Origin: Candidatus Hydrogenedentota bacterium
GTDB taxonomy: Bacteria; Hydrogenedentota; Hydrogenedentia; Hydrogenedentales; CAITNO01
DNA length: 34,099 nucleotides
Direction of reading: 5' to 3'
Assembly: GCA_012730045.1 (NCBI GenBank)
Contig: JAAYBR010000100.1
Coordinates: forward strand, 1 to 34,099
Shown here: positions 7,871-15,585 of the stretch, in pieces
How positions within the stretch are numbered: position 1 is the first letter of the stretch
Layout: each line of letters begins with the position of its first letter
Made by a program: the position numbers and the translations under genes
The notes under the pieces: model-generated
The model's database searches: none
What the model saw: only the letters and a program-made list of their open reading frames with translations
What the model was told of the DNA's origin: nothing

Positions 7871-8620
7871 TCAGCCTTCCCAGGTCCGCAGTTCGACGGT
7901 TCCGCCGCCGCAGAAAACGTAGGTTTTATAACGCATCCAGTCGCCCGGGTTCACGTAGAGCCCCTCGCCGCCGCCGGGCAGGGGGAACCGCTCCAGCGCC
8001 GCCGCGTGGGAATGGCCGCAGGCGACGAGACCGGCCCTGCCGGCCTCCAGCAGCGCCCGGGCGTGTTCGCGCAGCGCGCGGGCCTCCGGCCCCTCTGCCG
8101 GGTCGCCCACCCGGGTGAGGGTGCGGCTGCCGTGGCTGACCGTGCGGGCCAGGGCCATGGCCCAGTCGGGGTGAAGCAGGCGGAACGTTCCCACCACGAA
8201 GGGGTTGCGGGCGATCCGCCGGTATGCGCGGTAGGCCCGGTCCGCCGGGTTGACGCCGTCGCCGTGATACAGCAGGGCGCGCCGCCCGTCCAGGTCCATC
8301 TCCACGGAATCCGGGTGGATCTGAAACCCCACCTCGTCCCGCAGAAAGCGCCCCGCCCAGAAATCATGGTTGCCGCAGACCAGATGCAGCGCCACCCCGT
8401 CGTCGCGCAGGTCGGAGAAGGCGCGCAGGACGGTGTAATAGTCGGAAAAGCACACGTGGCGGTACTCAAACCAGAAGTCGAAGAGATCGCCCAGGCACAC
8501 GACGCGCCCGCAGCGCAGGCTGCGCAGGCTCTGGAGGAAGTGGACAAACTGGTCCCGGACGGGCCGGGCCTCCGGGCCGCTCTTGAGGTGGACGTCGGAA
8601 AAGAGGACGGTCGCGCTCAC
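7871..8620 (-). CDS. lpxH: UDP-2,3-diacylglucosamine diphosphatase-like metallophosphoesterase (LpxH-like)
   Basis: A ~249-residue calcineurin-like phosphoesterase. The ordered metal-binding motifs are all present: FSDVHL (D-x-H), CLGDLFDFW (GDxxD), CGNHDFW (GNHD), YHGDGVN and CGHSHAAALE (GHxH), followed by YVNPGDW. The GDLFDFWFEY block is typical of LpxH, which splits UDP-2,3-diacylglucosamine to lipid X in lipid A synthesis at the inner membrane. I choose the GTG at 8620, which overlaps the lepB stop as GTGA; an ATG at 8647 would overlap lepB by 31 nt. It could instead be an LpxH-like paralogue of unknown substrate, since other lipid A genes are absent here. Confidence 0.85.
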   Translation of the reverse strand: MSATVLFSDVHLKSGPEARPVRDQFVHFLQSLRSLRCGRVVCLGDLFDFWFEYRHVCFSDYYTVLRAFSDLRDDGVALHLVCGNHDFWAGRFLRDEVGFQIHPDSVEMDLDGRRALLYHGDGVNPADRAYRAYRRIARNPFVVGTFRLLHPDWAMALARTVSHGSRTLTRVGDPAEGPEARALREHARALLEAGRAGLVACGHSHAAALERFPLPGGGEGLYVNPGDWMRYKTYVFCGGGTVELRTWEG

Positions 8621-9285
8621 AGCAGGCCAAACTTGCTCAGGGGCCAAAAGCGCAGCACAGCCCGCCCGACGATCTGGTCGTCCTTCACGGCGCGGAAACT
8701 GCGGCTGTCCTTGCTGACGCTTCGGTGGTCGCCCATGACGTAGTATTCCCCCGGATGCAGCAGGCAGAGGTCGCGGTCAGGGGACTGCATTTCAACGGGG
8801 TCCAGGTATCCCGTCTCGTCCACCTGCCAGTCGTTGACCCGCACCCGGCCCTTGTCATACTCCACCTGGACCACATCGTCCAGGGCGGTCAGCTCATCCT
8901 TCCGGACGGCATTGACGCCGTTTTCGGCCTTTTTGGGGTTCAGGGCGATGACCCGCTTGACGTAGCGCTTGTTCCCGATGCCGTCGAACACGACAATGTC
9001 ACCGGGCTTGAACGGGGTGAACAGGCCCTCGAAAAGGGCCAGTTTGGAGAGTTGGTGGGGGGCCTTGAGCACCAGAATGCGTTCGCGGTCGTGAAGGTTC
9101 GGGAGCATGGAGGGGCCCTGCACCTCGTACCCCTCGATCACGAAGGTCTTGAGGCACCAGAACACCACGAGGAAGACCAGCACCATCTTCACGAACTCGT
9201 AAAGCTCGCGGCGGGCTTCCTGCTGCGGTTCCGACGTTTCCGCCGTCTCCGCCGGGGTCTCCAGGGTATTTTCCTCAAACTCCAA
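8617..9285 (-). CDS. lepB: Signal peptidase I
   Basis: A 222-residue membrane serine peptidase that removes signal peptides on the outer face of the inner membrane. One N-terminal transmembrane helix (~residues 33-50, VKMVLVFLVVFWCLKTFVI) follows an acidic cytosolic stretch. The catalytic Ser is in QGPSMLPNL (S59) and the general-base Lys in RYVKRVIALNP (K110). The C-terminal box MGDHRSVSKDSRSFRAV is the family's GDNxxxSxDSR motif with His for Asn. It lies upstream of lpxH on the same strand with a 4-nt overlap. ATG at 9285 is the natural start, although the acidic lead-in is longer than usual. Confidence 0.95.
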   Translation of the reverse strand: MEFEENTLETPAETAETSEPQQEARRELYEFVKMVLVFLVVFWCLKTFVIEGYEVQGPSMLPNLHDRERILVLKAPHQLSKLALFEGLFTPFKPGDIVVFDGIGNKRYVKRVIALNPKKAENGVNAVRKDELTALDDVVQVEYDKGRVRVNDWQVDETGYLDPVEMQSPDRDLCLLHPGEYYVMGDHRSVSKDSRSFRAVKDDQIVGRAVLRFWPLSKFGLL

Positions 9286-9399
9286 AACATCTGTCTCCGG
9301 GGGACTGCGCGGCTGCGAACGCGGGCGCGCCCCCCTTCCGCGCCGTCGTGGCGCGTCTTGCGGGAACTATACCATGCGCGCGCGGGGATGTCACGGCGG

Positions 9400-10476
9400 T
9401 CACTCCGCAGCCAGGCCGAGCCGGCGCGCCAGCTTAGAATCCGCGCGGTACCGCGGCATGATGATTTCGGTGTCGTGGGAGACGGCCTGCCGCGCCACGA
9501 AGAGGGCGGACGCGGGGTGGGCGTAGGCCATGTCCTTCAGATATTGCCACCATTCCAGATCAAGGGCGGACCGGCTGGCCAGCCGGGCCGAGATGCGCCG
9601 CGGGTTGTCGTTCTCCGCCGCCAGCTCGGCGACCTCCTCCGCCAGGGACTGGGGCGGCGCGTCGGTCTTGGCGCGCTCCAGGCGCTCCCCCTGCTCCCTG
9701 GCGAGAGCGCAGGCGGCCCGGTAACTCTCCGCGAAGGCGTCCCATTCCGGGTCCGTCTGGCGGACCCATTCCTCGAGGAAGGCCGTCTTGGCATCCAGCG
9801 GGAGGGCCGAGAGGCGCCCCGCGATCTCGACATTCTGCAGCAGGTAGTTCAGCGCCGTGTCCGCGTGGCGGTCCGGCGGCTGCACCGCCACGGCCTCCTC
9901 CGGCGTGCGGGGGTACTCCCCGTGGAGGATCAGGGCGGTCACCTGGTGGCGTGGCACGGCCGGCAGGGGCTCCGGGAAGGCGGCATAGTCGTAATCCAGC
10001 CCCACGGCGGTGCGGTAGCCGCGCACGCCGGCGGGCGTGTCGCCCGCCGCCAGCGCGGCGTCGGCCTGCGCGAGGAACTCCTCCTGCATCCGCCGCCGGA
10101 TGCGCAGCAGCTCGTAGGCCTGGGCCGCGGCGGCGTATTTTTCCAGCCGCACCGCGTTGTCCGCCAGCTGGAGCAGGGGCTCCCAGGGAAGCTGGGGCGG
10201 ACCGTTCTTCGTGAGCTGGGCGCGGACATGGGTGAGCAGCCCCGGTGCCTGTGCGGCCCGGAGGGCCTCCCGGTAGGCCGGGTCGTTTTCGTCCGGCGGC
10301 AGGAGGTAGGCATACTTGTCCGAGTGAAGGTCTTCCGTCGAGTCATCCCGCAGGGGGGAATAGGGCACGAAGAGGAAGCGGAAATTCACAATATCCCCGG
10401 CGGCGATGGCAAAGGCCAGGGCCTGGAGGATGTCGTTGTCCTGCACGGCGGCTTTTGGGGCGGGTTTCCGGGCCAT
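9400..10476 (-). CDS. Hypothetical protein, partner of J-domain-like gene
   Basis: A 358-residue soluble-looking protein with no signal peptide or membrane segment. I do not recognise a family. The N-terminal part (NDILQALAFAIAAGDIVNFRFLFVPYSPLRDD) is followed by Ala/Leu/Glu-rich helical sequence that could be TPR-like (AAAAQAYELLRIRRRMQEEFLAQADAAL, described as ~residues 120-150), and the C-terminus is helical (YLKDMAYAHPASALFVARQAV). The ATG at 10476 overlaps the stop of the upstream J-like gene by one base (TGATG), so the two are translationally coupled and probably act together. A much earlier in-frame Met would place it deep inside the neighbour, so I rejected it. Confidence 0.75.
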   Translation of the reverse strand: MARKPAPKAAVQDNDILQALAFAIAAGDIVNFRFLFVPYSPLRDDSTEDLHSDKYAYLLPPDENDPAYREALRAAQAPGLLTHVRAQLTKNGPPQLPWEPLLQLADNAVRLEKYAAAAQAYELLRIRRRMQEEFLAQADAALAAGDTPAGVRGYRTAVGLDYDYAAFPEPLPAVPRHQVTALILHGEYPRTPEEAVAVQPPDRHADTALNYLLQNVEIAGRLSALPLDAKTAFLEEWVRQTDPEWDAFAESYRAACALAREQGERLERAKTDAPPQSLAEEVAELAAENDNPRRISARLASRSALDLEWWQYLKDMAYAHPASALFVARQAVSHDTEIIMPRYRADSKLARRLGLAAE

Positions 10477-11060
10477 CAGGCATCCCCTCCCCGCAGCATT
10501 GCCCGCACAAAGTTCGCCCGCTCCGCCCAGTCGACTTCCGGGCGTGTGACGTCGTAATAGGGGAGCCGCTCGTGGATCTTGTGGTACAGCCGCTGGCGGT
10601 AGTGGCGGAGCACGCTGCTGGCGTGGCGTTCGTGGGCGGGGTCCCACCCGCTGTTCTCCACGCATTCCGCGTCCCGGCCCGCCTGGAGCATGATTTCCTC
10701 CAGATAGGTCGAGAGGAAATGCCGCAGGGCCTGGTCAAACTGCCTGCGGCCGCCGTCGGCGGCCGAGGCGTCGCCGGCCGCCTGCTGCCAGGCCTCCTCC
10801 AGGGACATGACCTCCTCCCGGTCGGCGAGGTACTTCGCGGCCAAGTCGTTGTCCCGCAGGATGTAGAAGGCGGCGTTGAGCTGCGCGATCTGGAGGAGGT
10901 ACTGGTTGCGCCGGTCCTCGGTCATGACCTGGCCGGTGATCTCCGCCAGCAGGTCTTTGATCTTTTTGCGGTAGTTCCTGCGCACGTCGGCGGGCTTGAA
11001 ATCCGGGGGCAATCCCAGGATTTCGAGATAATCCACATATCCAGAATCGGACTCAGGCAT
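10476..11060 (-). CDS. J-domain-like protein lacking HPD
   Basis: A 194-residue protein. Residues ~8-75 look like a degenerate DnaJ domain: DYLEILGLPPDFKPADVRRN matches helix I and the lead into helix II, YRKKIKDLL continues helix II, and AAFYILRDNDLAAKYL resembles helix III-IV. The His-Pro-Asp tripeptide needed to stimulate Hsp70 ATPase is absent, so it is better viewed as a J-like scaffold than a true co-chaperone. The rest is helical and charged, with no membrane segment. It is coupled to the 358-residue downstream gene. The function is unknown. Confidence 0.75.
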   Translation of the reverse strand: MPESDSGYVDYLEILGLPPDFKPADVRRNYRKKIKDLLAEITGQVMTEDRRNQYLLQIAQLNAAFYILRDNDLAAKYLADREEVMSLEEAWQQAAGDASAADGGRRQFDQALRHFLSTYLEEIMLQAGRDAECVENSGWDPAHERHASSVLRHYRQRLYHKIHERLPYYDVTRPEVDWAERANFVRAMLRGGDA

Positions 11061-11120
11061 AGATCGGTCGCTCCGTAAACCCGCATTCTACCCCCCCTGC
11101 GGGCCGATGGGCAACTCCGG

Positions 11121-12395
11121 TCAGGGCTTCGGGCTCTCCTCGATGAACTTCAGGGCGGCCTCTATGTACAAGTCGCCGGTCTTCTCGCCCAGACTCGTTT
11201 CGCTGATGTATTCGTAGCGGTCGAAGCTCATCCAGTCCACGCTGGTCAGCATGTAGCCGATGGCGTCGTTGGTGAGGCCGAACAGGAAGGCGTTGCGGGC
11301 GGGCATGTGGCGCTTGACATGGTAACCGATGTTCGGCAGGGCCTCGCCCGGAATGGTGAGCACCTGCGCGGTGCCGATGTTCACCAGGTTCACCCGTGTG
11401 GTGAAGTCGTCGCCGGGCAGGTTGTAGCCCAGGGGCGACATGCTGATGACCGCCTTGAGCAGGGGGGAGTCCATCGGGAAGGACACGGGCCGCGCGGCGC
11501 AGTACAGGTTGGGGTTCTCCTGGACCGGGGCCTCCGCCACGATGCGCAGGGCCTCGTCGGCCATGAGATTGCCGATGCGGATGCACTCCTCCCAGGTCTG
11601 GATGTCCTTGCCGCCGTTGTCGTCGCGGCAGTCCGCGGTGACCATGCCGCCCTGGGCACCGTTCATGAAGATGCCCATGCCCCCGGTCTTCTCCGCGATC
11701 CGGTCATAAAGCGGGCCGCAGAGGTCGGGGGACAGGATGCCCTGGTCGTTGCCGATGACCTCCGGGTGGGTGGCGTAGTTCACCAGGGTGGCGATGGTTT
11801 TTCCCTTGTCGTCGCCGTCGGCGGCCACGGCCTGGATCACGCCGCAGCGGGGGTCGTAGAGCTCGGGCGCGTAGTAGTTGTAGGCGATCTTGCCCTTGGC
11901 GCGGTCCACGGCGATCTTCAGCGTGGCCGGCCGCAGGGTGTCCACGGCCTCGTTAATGGCCTCCGCCATCAGGTCGCAGACCCGGTTCAGGTAGTTCAGG
12001 TCGGCCCCGTGCTGGCCGTTCATGTCGGGGAACCCGTAGGCGTCGGGCGCGCTGTGCGTGTGGGTCGCCCCGATGAGGATGTTCTCCGGCGGGATGCCCT
12101 TGACCTTCGCGCGGGTCTTGTCGCCCAGCACGGCGGGCCAGCCCAGGTTGTCCACGCTGACAATGGCGACGCGCGTGCCGCCCTTCTCAAACACCAGGGC
12201 ACGGGTGGTCAGTTCGCCCTTCTTCACGGTGGCGGGGTTGGGCTTGCCCACCCCCCCCGACACCGGCAGCAACGGGTCGGGCGTGATAACGCGGAAGGCG
12301 GCCCCGGCCTTGAAGGTGTCCTGGGCGGCGGCGAATCCACAGAGCGGGAGGGCGGCGAGCAGCATGGCGGCGGCAATCCCCGTGAAGGATTTCAT
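11121..12395 (-). CDS. Exported neutral/alkaline ceramidase-like protein
   Basis: A 424-residue exported protein. Residues 1-25 form a Sec signal peptide (MKSFTGIAAAMLLAALPLCG, then FAAAQ). The body resembles the N-terminal domain of neutral/alkaline non-lysosomal ceramidases: AAFRVITPDPLLPVSGG, a GATHTHSAPDAYG zinc-ligand loop, NYATHPEVIG with a further His, and FMNGAQGGMVTAD where true ceramidases have the GDxSPN segment with the nucleophilic Ser. That Ser is not evident here, so amide hydrolysis is uncertain. Such proteins are multicopy in planctomycete-like genomes and their substrates are unknown. The start at 12395 puts the signal peptide at the N-terminus. The upstream region is a repeat array. 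Confidence 0.82.
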   Translation of the reverse strand: MKSFTGIAAAMLLAALPLCGFAAAQDTFKAGAAFRVITPDPLLPVSGGVGKPNPATVKKGELTTRALVFEKGGTRVAIVSVDNLGWPAVLGDKTRAKVKGIPPENILIGATHTHSAPDAYGFPDMNGQHGADLNYLNRVCDLMAEAINEAVDTLRPATLKIAVDRAKGKIAYNYYAPELYDPRCGVIQAVAADGDDKGKTIATLVNYATHPEVIGNDQGILSPDLCGPLYDRIAEKTGGMGIFMNGAQGGMVTADCRDDNGGKDIQTWEECIRIGNLMADEALRIVAEAPVQENPNLYCAARPVSFPMDSPLLKAVISMSPLGYNLPGDDFTTRVNLVNIGTAQVLTIPGEALPNIGYHVKRHMPARNAFLFGLTNDAIGYMLTSVDWMSFDRYEYISETSLGEKTGDLYIEAALKFIEESPKP

Positions 12396-12560
12396 TTTTG
12401 GTAGACTCCGTTTGCCGCCGAAACATGCGGCGGCGAGGTTGTGGGCAATCTTACCGCAGTTGGACACCGCGCGCGGCGCGGGGGTTTCACTATAAGATGC
12501 CGCAGAGCGGAGAGATTCTGGCAAGGGATTGCCGTCGTGTCCGGGCGTTGGCGGGAACGA

Positions 12561-12822
12561 GATTGCCGCGCTTCGCTCGCAATGACCGGAAAAAACAGCT
12601 TTGCTGCAATGACCGCGCCAAATGGCGTCACTGCAATGACCGCAGAAAATGGCGTCAGTGCAATGACTGCGCCAAATGGCGTCAGTGCAATGACCGCGCA
12701 AAATGGCGTCACTGCAATGACCGCGGAAAATGGCGTCAGTGCCATGATGGCGGAAAATGGCTTTACTGCCATGACCGCATAAGCGCGCGTCATTGCGAAC
12801 GAGCGAAGCGAGGGAAGCAATC
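12561..12822. repeat. Palindromic element with expanded internal loop
   Basis: The left arm 12561-12586 (GATTGCCGCGCTTCGCTCGC, then AATGAC) and the right arm 12789-12822 (GTCATTGCGAACGAGCGAAG and onward) are imperfect inverted repeats of the same family as the element inside menC (5224-5288). There the loop is 13 nt; here about 200 nt of 27-bp tandem units fill it. The outer left flank GGGCGTTGGCGGGAACGAGA also matches the menC copy. Confidence 0.85.
12606..12794. repeat. 27-bp tandem repeat, seven units
   Basis: Seven consecutive 27-nt units begin at 12606, 12633, 12660, 12687, 12714, 12741 and 12768. The consensus starts GCAATGACCGC, continues AAAATGGC and ends GTCA(C/G)T. The last two units are more diverged. 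Each unit is itself a weak inverted repeat (GCAATGAC against GTCACTGC), as if the tip of the parent palindrome had been duplicated. Confidence 0.92.
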
Positions 12823-12902
12823 TCGTGCCCGGCATGACGCCGACTTGCAGGTTTGTTTCATGTGACTCAGGTTCGTGCCTGGGACAACCATAAAGGAGCG
12901 CA

Positions 12903-14726
12903 ATGGTGATCCTTGCGGTGGAAGGCGGTGGCACGGCCACCCGGGCGGGACTGTACGGGGGGGCGACGCTGCTGGCGGAGGGGACGGGCGGTCCGGCGAA
13001 TCCGGTGGCCTACGGCCTGTCGCGGACTGTGGACACCCTGGTGGAGCTGGCGGAGCGGCTGCTGCCGGAGGGTGCCGCTCCGGACTGTGTCTGTCTGGCC
13101 CTTGCGGGGGCGGCGGAGCCGTTGCTGCGGGCCGCCCTGGCGCGCGGGACGGCGCAGCGGCTGGGCGCGGGGAGGGTCGTGGCCACCACGGACCTGCACC
13201 CGCTGCTGTTCGCCAATGCCGGGAAGGGTGCGGGGATTCTGACCATCGCGGGCACGGGGTCTTCCGTGCTGGGGAAGGACGCCTTCGGCTGCACCGCCCG
13301 GGCGGGCGGGCGGGGGGCGCTTTTCAGCGACGACGGCAGCGCCTACCGGCTGGCCGTGGAGGGCCTGCGCGCGGCGGCCGCGATGGCCGACGGTCTGGGG
13401 CCGGAAACCCCGCTGCTGGAAATGCTGATGGAGGGGGCGGGGGCGGCGTCTCTGGAGGGGCTTGTCGCCTGGTCTGCCCGCGCTGACAAGCGCGCGGTCG
13501 CGGCGCTGGCCCCCTTGGTCACAGCGGCTGCGGAGGAGGGGGACTATGTCGCCGCAGGCTGCCTGGAGGAGCAGGCCCGCAGGCTGGCGGGGCAGACCGC
13601 CGTGGTGGCGCGGCGTCTCGGGCTGGAGGACGGCTACCGCGTGTTCATGCACGGCGGGCTCCTGCTCAACGCGCCCCGGTACGCGGAGGCGTTCCGGCAG
13701 TGCTTGGACATGTACAGCGAGGCCCAGTTCATGACCTGCGCCCTGACAGGCCATGCCGCCGTGGCGGCGTGGGCGGAAACACTGGACCGGGTGCCGGAAT
13801 GGGCGTCGGAGTGGCGCGGGGACGCCCCCGGGACGCGTCATCCGGAGCTGCCGCCCACAGAGCGGCGCGCCGACAGCGGGCCGTTCCTCGACGCGCTGGA
13901 CGCGGCGGGCATCGTGGACCTCATGATCCGTCGGGAGGCGGACACCTGCGCAGCGGTGGCGGCGTGTGCGTCTGAAATCGCCCGGGTGGTGGGCCTGGCC
14001 GGACGCGTGCTGGAGGGCGGGGGCCGTATCTTCTACATCGGGGCGGGCACCAGCGGGCGCCTCGGCGTGCTGGACGCCTCGGAGTGTCCGCCGACCTTCG
14101 GTGTGTCCCCGGACCGGGTTATCGGCATCATCGCGGGGGGTGACACGGCCCTGCGGAACAGCCTGGAGGGGGAGGAGGACCGTCCCGAGCACGGCGGCCG
14201 CGACTTGGCGGCGCACAGCGCCGGCCCCGGCGATCTCGTGGTGGGCATTGCGGCGTCCGGTGCCACGCCCTACGTGGCGGGGGCCCTGGAGCACGCCCGG
14301 GCGGCGGGCGCGCCCACCGTGCTCGTCTGCTGCGTGCCCCGCCCGGCGATTGCGGCGGACACCGTGATCGCCCTGGACACGGGACCAGAGGTCCTCGCCG
14401 GGTCCACCCGCCTGCGCGCGGGCACGGCCACCAAAATGGTCCTCAACATGATCAGCACGGGGGGGATGACCCTGGCCGGATACGTTTGCCGGGGCCTCAT
14501 GGTGGAGATGAGGCCGACCAACGCCAAACTGCGCCGCCGGGCCGCGCGGATCGTCGCCGAACTCGGCGGATGCCCTGAGGCGGACGCTGCGCACCTCTTG
14601 GAAAGCGCCGGATGGCACATCCCCACGGCGGTGGTGATGGCCGTCCTGAAAGTGCCGTCGGAAGAGGCGCGACGGCGGTTGCAGGCCGCCGGAGGCCGCC
14701 TGCGCGGGATATTGGGCGAAACCTGA
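12903..14726 (+). CDS. murQ: Fused amino-sugar kinase / N-acetylmuramic acid 6-phosphate etherase
   Basis: A 607-residue two-domain enzyme. Residues 1 to ~292 are a BadF/BadG/NagK-type ASKHA kinase with phosphate loops VEGGGTATRAG and IAGTGSSVLG and an adenosine-side FMHGGLLLN. Residues ~320-607 are a MurQ etherase of the SIS fold: IFYIGAGTSGRLGVLDASEC (residues ~376-395) followed by PPTFG, the catalytic Glu in ASEC, the second Glu in EGEED, then GIAASGATPYV and EMRPTNAK. MurQ removes the lactyl ether of MurNAc-6-phosphate to give GlcNAc-6-phosphate. The kinase half could supply MurNAc-6-P (as MurK does in clostridia) or phosphorylate GlcNAc. With anmK 4.5 kb away this suggests cell-wall recycling. 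The ATG at 12903 has an AAAGGAG site at short spacing; GTG at 12906 is possible. Confidence 0.92.
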   Translation: MVILAVEGGGTATRAGLYGGATLLAEGTGGPANPVAYGLSRTVDTLVELAERLLPEGAAPDCVCLALAGAAEPLLRAALARGTAQRLGAGRVVATTDLHPLLFANAGKGAGILTIAGTGSSVLGKDAFGCTARAGGRGALFSDDGSAYRLAVEGLRAAAAMADGLGPETPLLEMLMEGAGAASLEGLVAWSARADKRAVAALAPLVTAAAEEGDYVAAGCLEEQARRLAGQTAVVARRLGLEDGYRVFMHGGLLLNAPRYAEAFRQCLDMYSEAQFMTCALTGHAAVAAWAETLDRVPEWASEWRGDAPGTRHPELPPTERRADSGPFLDALDAAGIVDLMIRREADTCAAVAACASEIARVVGLAGRVLEGGGRIFYIGAGTSGRLGVLDASECPPTFGVSPDRVIGIIAGGDTALRNSLEGEEDRPEHGGRDLAAHSAGPGDLVVGIAASGATPYVAGALEHARAAGAPTVLVCCVPRPAIAADTVIALDTGPEVLAGSTRLRAGTATKMVLNMISTGGMTLAGYVCRGLMVEMRPTNAKLRRRAARIVAELGGCPEADAAHLLESAGWHIPTAVVMAVLKVPSEEARRRLQAAGGRLRGILGET

Positions 14727-14742
14727 CCGTCCTGCGTTCTGC

Positions 14743-14826
14743 GAGCCTGGGTGCGGCAGAGCGCGCAGCGCCTTGGAGTGCGGCGGCTTGCCGCCGCCTT
14801 TCTTCCCGCAAGCTCAGCTTGCGGGT
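14743..14826 (+). repeat. REP-like palindromic repeat, copy B
   Basis: This copy begins GCCTGGGTGCGGCAGAGC, then the core GCGCAGCGCCTTGGAGTGCG, the GGCGGC-TT-GCCGCC hairpin, CGCCTTTCTT and a terminal CCCGCAAGCT-C-AGCTTGCGGG hairpin. It is in the same orientation as copies A, C (right half) and D (right half). Confidence 0.88.
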
Positions 14827-14920
14827 GTCCTCTCCATCCACCAGCACACGAGCGTCTTCATGCAGGGCGTTCCCCCATGAGGCCGCGAAGTGCTTCAGGA
14901 GTCCCGCAGACAGGACGCTC

Positions 14921-15066
14921 GCGCGGGCAAGCCTACGCACTCCAAGGCGCGCGCCGCGCGCGGGAGGACCGCCGTAGCTTTTGTTGGCCTGGGCGTTGCA
15001 GTGCGCGCAGCGCCTTGGAGTGCGGCGGCTTGCCGCCGCCTTTCTTCCCGCAGGCTCGCCTGCGGG
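14921..15066. repeat. REP-like inverted pair (REPIN-like), copy C
   Basis: Two repeat halves face each other. The left, reversed half contains GCACTCCAAGGCGCGCGC. A spacer of GGGAGGACCGCCGTAGCTTT type follows. The right half has GCGCAGCGCCTTGGAGTGCG, the GGCGGC-TT-GCCGCC hairpin and a CCCGCAGGC-TC-GCCTGCGGG hairpin. The same paired arrangement and spacer occur at 18093-18263. Confidence 0.88.
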
Positions 15067-15325
15067 CGATGTACGCAGAAAAACGTGGGCCGTTTTCCTT
15101 TCCCAAGGTCCTGGCGGAGCTTCGAGTTGAAGTCGAAAGGCCAATCACCATAGACTAGCCGCAGCTTGGTGTCGCGTTTTCAGTCAGAGCGCGAACATGG
15201 CGTGCATTGAAATCATTGGAGAACCTATACGCAGTAGCAGACAGCAATAACGAAAATAGACCTTAGGCGTTTGGTCTTGGGTGGTTCCCGACAAATCTTC
15301 CACTTCGCGTAATCCGCGAAAAAAG

Positions 15326-15387
15326 GCACGAACCACACAGGCACTGGACGCTCCCCTTTGGGAGCGTCGTCAGGCTTGTGTTCGTGC
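15326..15387. other. 62-nt strong inverted repeat (stem-loop)
   Basis: The centre is a perfect 9-bp stem with a 4-nt loop (GACGCTCCC-CTTT-GGGAGCGTC, 15347-15368). The outer arms GCACGAACCACACAGGC and GCTTGTGTTCGTGC extend the pairing to the full length with few bulges. No T-run follows, so it is not a standard terminator. It lies about 200 nt upstream of the PASTA-WD40 gene and could be a leader structure, a small RNA or a remnant of a mobile repeat. Confidence 0.6.
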
Positions 15388-15585
15388 AGGGTGTGGAAGC
15401 CCCGTTGGGAACGCAGGTAGGCGGCGTTCCTTTTTTGTTGACTCCTTGCCTACCCGCCCACGACAGCCGGAAGAACACATACGACGGCGCGGCAGTCTGG
15501 AACATGCCGCAGGCGGACAGAGGGCGATTGAGGCGGACACCCGGCAGGGGATACCGCTTCGGACAACAGGCAAGGAGAAAAGGTC

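Larger units (their letters stand above)
12396..12902. other. Non-coding divergent region filled by repeat array
   Basis: A 507-base gap between the divergent ceramidase-like gene and the murQ fusion. It is dominated by the composite repeat at 12537-12834. Open frames in several phases exist only because the 27-bp unit is a multiple of three. I see no clear promoter boxes. AAAGGAG at about 12892-12898 is the ribosome site for 12903. Confidence 0.65.
14727..15585. other. Long intergenic region with REP-like repeats and a hairpin
   Basis: An 859-base stretch with no supported gene. It holds repeat copies at 14743-14826 and 14921-15066, then a less GC-rich segment (15110-15345) and a 62-nt inverted repeat at 15326-15387. 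The small open frames overlap repeats and lack ribosome sites. AAGGAG 9 nt upstream of 15586 serves the PASTA gene. Confidence 0.6.

Noticed and set aside
12441-12782. Plus-strand frame encoding a 9-residue tandem repeat (AMTAPNGVT type)
   Set aside because: The 27-bp DNA unit is a multiple of three, so several frames on both strands are open. There is no ribosome site and the sequence is explained by the DNA repeat.
12606-12794. Possible CRISPR array
   Set aside because: Units are directly adjacent at a 27-bp period with no unique spacers, and no cas genes are near.
12867-14618. 583-codon minus-strand frame over the murQ fusion
   Set aside because: It is antisense to clear kinase and MurQ motifs and shows no motif of its own.
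15263-15505. 80-codon minus-strand frame upstream of the PASTA gene
   Set aside because: It covers the 62-nt hairpin, has no domain and no convincing ribosome site.
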